Shown: positions 44,020 to 48,246 of the stretch, piece by piece | Numbering within the stretch: position 1 is the stretch's first letter | How the letters are laid out: each line of letters begins with the position of its first letter | Assembly (NCBI GenBank): GCA_041691015.1 | Contig: JBEPVN010000005.1 | Coordinates: 1-48,246, forward strand | Length of the DNA: 48,246 nt | Direction: 5' to 3' | From: JBBSJT01 sp041691015 | Lineage (GTDB): Bacteria; Chlamydiota; Chlamydiia; Chlamydiales; Parachlamydiaceae | Notes under the pieces: generated by a model | Databases searched by the model: none | What the model was told of the DNA's origin: nothing | What the model saw: the letters and a program-made list of their open reading frames with translations, nothing else | Program-made: the position numbers and the translations under genes

Positions 44020-44811
44020 ATGCTTCTAACAAGTTTGCAAAACCCTCGCATAAAAGAAGTGATTTCCTTAAGGGAAAGACGCGAGCGTGAGCTAAAACAA
44101 CAATTTATCATTGAAGGGTACCGCGAGCTCTTGCGCGCTGTGGATGCTGGTTGGAAGATTGAATCGCTTTTTGTGTGTGCTGAGCTTTTTTTGGGGAGTA
44201 ACGAAAATGCCTTGATTGATCGCATTTTAAAGACCGACGCTAAAGTGTTTACTTGCGATCCAAAAGTTTTCAAAAAAATTTCTTATAGAGATAGACCAGA
44301 CGGCCTTGTCGCTATCGCTCCTCAAATTCACCGCAATTTAGATGAATTGATCTTAAAGCCAAATCCATTACTCATTGTAGCAGAAGCAATCGAAAAACCT
44401 GGAAATTTAGGCACGATTTTACGCTCTTCTGATGCTGCTGCCTTGGATGCTTTGATCCTTGCCGATCGCTGTACGGATATTTATAACCCAAATGTCGTAA
44501 GAGCAAGCGTCGGGACTTTGTTTCATGTTCCTGTCATCGAAACAGATGGTGAAAAAGCGATTGCTTACCTCAAGAAAAACAATATTGCCATTTTGGCAGC
44601 AACTCCAAGCGCTACAAAAGAATTTACGGAAGTGGATATGCGGGGCGGCATTGCAATAGCTGTTGGAACAGAGCAGCTTGGTCTTTCTCCTCTTTGGATG
44701 GACAATGCAGATATCCAAGTTAAAATTCCGATGCATGGTGTTTCTGATTCTTTAAATGTGGCAATGGCGACAACGCTATTGCTTTATGAGGCCATTCGGC
44801 AAAGAAAATAA
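44020..44811 (+). CDS. SpoU/TrmH-family RNA 2'-O-methyltransferase
   Basis: A SPOUT-fold methyltransferase of 263 residues that uses SAM to methylate ribose 2'-OH in rRNA or tRNA. Seen: an N-terminal substrate-binding domain (SLQNPRIKEVISLRERRERE, QFIIEGYRELLRA), motif 1 EAIEKPGNLGTILRSSDAA with the conserved Asn and Arg, motif 2 IAVGTEQLGLSPLWM and motif 3 IPMHGVSDSLNVAMATTLLL, which forms the trefoil knot. The exact RNA target cannot be told from sequence alone. AAGAGA lies upstream of the ATG. The stop and the start of the pseudouridine synthase overlap (TAATG), so both RNA-modifying enzymes are coupled. Confidence 0.92.
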   Translation: MLLTSLQNPRIKEVISLRERRERELKQQFIIEGYRELLRAVDAGWKIESLFVCAELFLGSNENALIDRILKTDAKVFTCDPKVFKKISYRDRPDGLVAIAPQIHRNLDELILKPNPLLIVAEAIEKPGNLGTILRSSDAAALDALILADRCTDIYNPNVVRASVGTLFHVPVIETDGEKAIAYLKKNNIAILAATPSATKEFTEVDMRGGIAIAVGTEQLGLSPLWMDNADIQVKIPMHGVSDSLNVAMATTLLLYEAIRQRK

Positions 44812-45482
44812 TGGAAAAACAACCAATCGTCGATGTTTTGTATGAAGATAACCATCTTCTCATCTTGAATAAGCCGGCAGGACTAATAACTGAGCCAAGC
44901 GGCACAGAACAAGACAATTTACAGGATCAAGGCAAAAACTATCTTAAAGAAAAGTATCAAAAGCCTGGTAATGTTTATTTAGGGATTGTGCATCGCCTGG
45001 ACAAGCCGGCAAGCGGTATTGTGCTTTTTGCAAAGACCAGTAAAGCTCTATCTCGTTTAAATGCTTATATGCGCGAAAAAAAGTTTAAAAAAACCTACAT
45101 GGCGCTTGTTGAAAATACCCCTCCAAATGATGAGATGATTTTAGAAAATTATTTGGTTCATGATGATTATAAAGCAACTATTTCTTCCAAAAACAATTCC
45201 TCTGCTAAATTTTGCAGGCTTCAATTCAAAGTGGTCAAAAAATCAAACAAAACGGCTCTTTTAGAGGTATTATTGGAAACCGGTCGTTACCATCAAATAA
45301 GAGCTCAGCTTGCAAATATCTCTTGCCCCATAGTCGGGGATCAAAAATATGGCAGTAAAACCATACTTCCTCAAAAAAGCGTCATTGCTCTTCATCATGC
45401 TAAACTTGAATTTCTCCATCCTGTCACAGGAGAGTTTTTAGTTATTGAATCCTCTGTGCCACCTTTATTCCAAAACACTTAA
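44811..45482 (+). CDS. RluA-family pseudouridine synthase
   Basis: Isomerises uridine to pseudouridine in RNA. The 223-residue protein has no S4 domain, like short RluA/TruC-type enzymes. Seen: VLYEDNHLLILNKPAGLITE, the catalytic signature VHRLDKPASGIVLFAKTSKA with the active-site Asp, the KTYMALVE strand, and LLETGRYHQIRAQLANISCP near the C-terminus. The substrate (23S rRNA or tRNA site) is not determinable here. It is coupled to the SpoU-type gene by TAATG. The stop TAA lies in a CTTAAG word that recurs after the following palindrome. Confidence 0.92.
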   Translation: MEKQPIVDVLYEDNHLLILNKPAGLITEPSGTEQDNLQDQGKNYLKEKYQKPGNVYLGIVHRLDKPASGIVLFAKTSKALSRLNAYMREKKFKKTYMALVENTPPNDEMILENYLVHDDYKATISSKNNSSAKFCRLQFKVVKKSNKTALLEVLLETGRYHQIRAQLANISCPIVGDQKYGSKTILPQKSVIALHHAKLEFLHPVTGEFLVIESSVPPLFQNT

Positions 45483-45512
45483 GGGCGTTGCCCAATTTGA
45501 GCTATATCTATA

Positions 45513-45607
45513 GGGGTCAGGCTTGACAGTATGACAGTTTTTTTTAAACCCACAATACTCTGGCGAGGCAAAATAAAAAAAACTGTCATACTGTCAAGCC
45601 TGACCCC
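45513..45607. repeat. Perfect 34-bp inverted repeat
   Basis: Arms 45513-45546 and 45574-45607 are exact complements (GGGGTCAGGCTTGACAGTAT then GACAG and a T-run), with a 27-base loop. The T-run at the inner end of the left arm and the size suggest a terminator or a palindromic repeat. TGACCCCGTAA follows as a small tandem duplication (45601-45622), and CTTAAG words flank the whole. It separates the pseudouridine-synthase gene from the effector-like gene. Confidence 0.88.
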
Positions 45608-45698
45608 GTAATGACCCCGTAACTTAAGGCTTTATCCGCAAATTCTACCTTGATAGTGTTAATTATAGTTCATCTTAATAGGTGTTAATAATTATTTA

Positions 45699-45728
45699 TT
45701 GACTTTAATTACTGTTTCCTGGTAAAAT
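45699..45728 (+). promoter_or_regulatory. Candidate promoter of the Inc-like phosphatase gene
   Basis: TTGACT (45699-45704) and TAAAAT (45723-45728) are spaced by 18 bases, about 40 bases upstream of the ATG at 45769. AAAGG at 45756-45760 gives an eight-base spacing to the ATG. The 3' of the preceding palindrome ends about 90 bases upstream, so this gene has its own transcription unit. Confidence 0.5.
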
Positions 45729-45768
45729 TAGATATAAAATTAATTTAATAATCAAAAAGGTCATAAAT

Positions 45769-48180
45769 ATGGATCCAATCAATAGTTATAATCCTAAGAT
45801 ATCAGAATGTCAAAAAGATGAGTGGTCAACAAAATACCTTCTTCCTACGCTAAAATTCATTAGCGTTATTTCACTTATGGGGGCAGCATCTCCTCTCTAT
45901 TTGGCCAATAAAAAATTTACACCTGCTTTTCTTAATGCAAGAATTTTGCCTATTATTTCCTCATGTGTAACATTTTTTTCGCTATTTGCTATTTTTGTAG
46001 TTAAAAGAACTCAAAGCTCATTGAATTTACGCTTTTCTCAAATGAAAGTCGATGGATTATCAACTGACACACCGGCTTTTGAAGAACTAAAAAAATCACT
46101 TCCATTGCAAGAATCGGCGGTTCTTGCACCAGTTGTTTCACCTAAGCTAGAAGAAAGTAAAGTGGAGAAAACAACCGTATTGCCTAATGCAGAAGATTTA
46201 TTTTCCGAACCAGCGCACACAATTGTATTGCCTGAGGTAGGGGTTTCTTTGCCACAACCAGAGCCACGTGTACCAAATGCATTACCAGAATTAAAAAAAC
46301 AATTTCCTGCTGTTAGCGAAAAACCAGAATCTAAAAATAATCCTGTTGAATCTATCACCGTTGATGTGACACCAAATCCACCGTTCCTTCAGAACATGAC
46401 AATCCACGGCAATGGTAATTTGGATGTAAGCGTCGGTATTTGCATTTTTCCTTTACAAGCTAAAATTGATATGCAGCCACAAGTTCCACAGCAAGTACCT
46501 GGATATTTAGCCGTGTTTACAGGCATGGCTCAAGGAGCACTGAATGCAGTGGGTAATCAATTTGGTGTAGCTGAAGCTGGATTTACAAAACATGCGCCTC
46601 AATTTAAAAAAGACCAAGCAGCCATGATGATGATAAACTTGATTCGTCAATTAGCCCAAAAAATTGATTTTTCAACAGTTTGGGAAAAAGGGCGTTTATA
46701 TTTACCAACAGATCAGTTAATGCATCATCTCAAATGCAAAATTGGAGTAGGGCATCCAAATTATCAATCAATGGCTGATCTATTAGACATGCTTGTATTA
46801 GGTAAATATTACAATAAAGATCAATTAATTGTAAAAAGTCGTTTATTTACAGATAATACTGTTTTACAAGAAGCTCCTCAATTACGCTTTGACTTTTTGA
46901 TGAAACTTGAAAAAATTGTACAAGAAATTAAATATGAAGAACAAATAGAAGCGTACTTGAATTTTGACCCAATATTACGGGATGAAAAATTTCCTCATAT
47001 TGTGATTTTGCATACGATTGCAAAACATATGAGCGAAACTGAAGTTTGGGATCAGGCAACAAAGAGGATGTGTAAATTTCTACAGCCCCCTAAAACAGCT
47101 ATTCCTTTAAGAAAAATATTTGAAAGTGATGTTGTTGAGATGGAAAGAGTTAATGCTGAATTAACTCATGCTAGTACATTGTGTTATACTGCAGAAAAAT
47201 CCAAGGTTCGAACTGGGGATAACTTAGCGGTGACCTATCGTTATAATTATTCCAGTAAAATGGGTACATTGGAAATTGGAAAAAAACAAGTTTCATGGAA
47301 TAGAACAGGATCCCCCTCTTTTGACAAAGGTATTGTCAATAAACCCGCTGAACTTACAGCTTTATACACCTTATATCTTGATTCATTGACAGCAGAAAAC
47401 AAAAAACTTGGATTTTTTGGTCTTCAAAAGTCTCCTGAAATAAATGGAAATAATTTCAATGGGTTTGAACCGGATGATTATGAAAGAAACCGAACTGCCA
47501 TTTTTATTTTAGCAAGTAAAAAATCTCGTTGGAAAAACCATTTTAAATTTACCAATTTGTCTCTTGATCAAGTCATGGAAAATGCAAAACTTAAATTAAA
47601 AGATCCAAAAAAAATAACCTCTGAAAACACTGCATCCATAAAGACAATTGATTTTAAAGTTGAACTTATGGCTTCTATGAAGAGCGGCTCTTTTGGATTT
47701 TATGGTTTAGAGGGAGCTATTGTTGAGAAAGCTATTTCAACTGTAAATATTGTGTTTTTTGCACAAAATCAACAAGTGCTTAATGATAAAGAGAGATGGT
47801 CATTTTTAATCTTGACTTATGCAATGATTGTACTTGAAACAATTAAAGAAAAAGATTTAGATGTGTTCCATATTAATTGCAAAGACGGAATTGATAGGGC
47901 AGCTGTCATTAATACGGCTGTTATGTTGGTAACTCAATTTGCAGATCATGTTAATACAGAGCTAAGTGAAGTGGAACGTGCAAAAAATATCCAACAATCG
48001 CGTACGATGTTTAGCCATGCGGCTCATTTCGTAAAAGAACAAGCCGTCATTCCAAGCAGAGCGCCACTTGCCTACTTTGTTGCAGACCAGCTCGATTTTG
48101 CAAAGAAACAAAAAAATATTGCTGAGCGTTTGGCAGTTTTAGGCGATTTTGCAAAAGCAAAATTTACCCCATTTGCTTAA
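45769..48180 (+). CDS. Inc-like membrane protein with SopB/IpgD-type CX5R phosphatase signature
   Basis: An 803-residue protein. Residues about 24-46 and 57-78 are two hydrophobic helices joined by a short loop, the paired hairpin typical of chlamydial inclusion-membrane (Inc) proteins. Residues about 100-215 are proline/glutamate-rich and probably disordered. The rest is a large domain. Near the C-terminus FHINCKDGIDRAAV places a CX5R motif at Cys704-Arg710. It resembles the NCKSGKDRTG motif of SopB/IpgD phosphoinositide phosphatases, effectors of Salmonella and Shigella; catalysis by a cysteine nucleophile would follow. Secretion and inositol-phosphate activity are inferred. No signal peptide is present, as expected for type III substrates. 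AAAGG precedes the ATG. The stop lies in a 20-base repeat shared with 18000-18019. Confidence 0.78.
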   Translation: MDPINSYNPKISECQKDEWSTKYLLPTLKFISVISLMGAASPLYLANKKFTPAFLNARILPIISSCVTFFSLFAIFVVKRTQSSLNLRFSQMKVDGLSTDTPAFEELKKSLPLQESAVLAPVVSPKLEESKVEKTTVLPNAEDLFSEPAHTIVLPEVGVSLPQPEPRVPNALPELKKQFPAVSEKPESKNNPVESITVDVTPNPPFLQNMTIHGNGNLDVSVGICIFPLQAKIDMQPQVPQQVPGYLAVFTGMAQGALNAVGNQFGVAEAGFTKHAPQFKKDQAAMMMINLIRQLAQKIDFSTVWEKGRLYLPTDQLMHHLKCKIGVGHPNYQSMADLLDMLVLGKYYNKDQLIVKSRLFTDNTVLQEAPQLRFDFLMKLEKIVQEIKYEEQIEAYLNFDPILRDEKFPHIVILHTIAKHMSETEVWDQATKRMCKFLQPPKTAIPLRKIFESDVVEMERVNAELTHASTLCYTAEKSKVRTGDNLAVTYRYNYSSKMGTLEIGKKQVSWNRTGSPSFDKGIVNKPAELTALYTLYLDSLTAENKKLGFFGLQKSPEINGNNFNGFEPDDYERNRTAIFILASKKSRWKNHFKFTNLSLDQVMENAKLKLKDPKKITSENTASIKTIDFKVELMASMKSGSFGFYGLEGAIVEKAISTVNIVFFAQNQQVLNDKERWSFLILTYAMIVLETIKEKDLDVFHINCKDGIDRAAVINTAVMLVTQFADHVNTELSEVERAKNIQQSRTMFSHAAHFVKEQAVIPSRAPLAYFVADQLDFAKKQKNIAERLAVLGDFAKAKFTPFA

Positions 48181-48196
48181 AATTTGGTATGGGCTA
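48177..48196. repeat. 20-bp repeat shared with the palindrome at 17999-18055
   Basis: TTAAAATTTGGTATGGGCTA here is identical to 18000-18019, in the right arm of the long core palindrome. It contains the stop codon of the effector-like gene. The window ends 50 bases later, so a full element may continue beyond it. Confidence 0.8.
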
Positions 48197-48246
48197 GGGT
48201 GTTAATTTTGTGTGTTTTTTCTTCATAAAAATCACATCAAATTAAG

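Overview
The window is AT-rich, gene-dense bacterial DNA. It most likely comes from an environmental member of the Chlamydiota (Parachlamydia/Simkania-like). I base this on gene content and protein resemblance, not on a database search. The clues are a nqrBCDE block without nqrA or nqrF, a dksA-lspA pair whose DksA has lost most of its zinc-finger cysteines, a glycine cleavage system with split P-protein (gcvPA/gcvPB), and a terminal gene that looks like a host-directed effector.

Layout. Positions 1-110 hold short palindromic repeats. 144-4952 (minus) carry a BPL_N-type protein and nqrE, nqrD, nqrC, nqrB for the sodium-pumping NADH:quinone reductase. 5149-9603 (plus) is a 1484-residue AsmA/TamB-like envelope protein, convergent with ribE (riboflavin synthase). 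10439-17865 (plus) is a run of a PpiD/SurA-like membrane-anchored protein, a CBM9-like protein, gcvT, gcvH, gcvPA and gcvPB. 18248-26577 is mixed: a DUF2156 protein, a small hypothetical, an exported HpcH/HpaI-type aldolase, tRNA-Ser(GGA), a serine/threonine dehydratase-like enzyme, a HI0933-type flavoprotein, an unknown protein, hemF and a membrane-anchored methyltransferase. 26673-29511 (plus) encode an AI-2E-family membrane protein with an extra C-terminal domain and a LOG-family protein. 29581-40253 (minus) is a two-gene unit of giant proteins (1795 and 1761 residues) joined by a TAATG overlap. 40423-45482 carry dksA, lspA, a hypothetical, cinA, a small membrane protein (minus), a SpoU/TrmH-type methyltransferase and an RluA-type pseudouridine synthase. 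45769-48180 is an 803-residue protein with an Inc-like double hydrophobic hairpin at its N-terminus and a CX5R phosphatase signature near its C-terminus.

The housekeeping genes cover respiration, one-carbon/glycine metabolism, riboflavin and haem cofactors, lipoprotein processing and RNA modification. The distinctive content is (1) the Inc-like SopB/IpgD-type phosphatase candidate, (2) the paired giant alpha-helical proteins, one with a recent triplicated 78-bp unit, and (3) a set of long intergenic palindromes. Two of the palindromes (169 and 170 bp) share a core and CTAGTACA termini, but their outer arms differ in sequence while each stays self-complementary. Several palindromes begin on or supply the stop codon of the gene before them. 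No transposase, integrase, phage gene or CRISPR array was seen.
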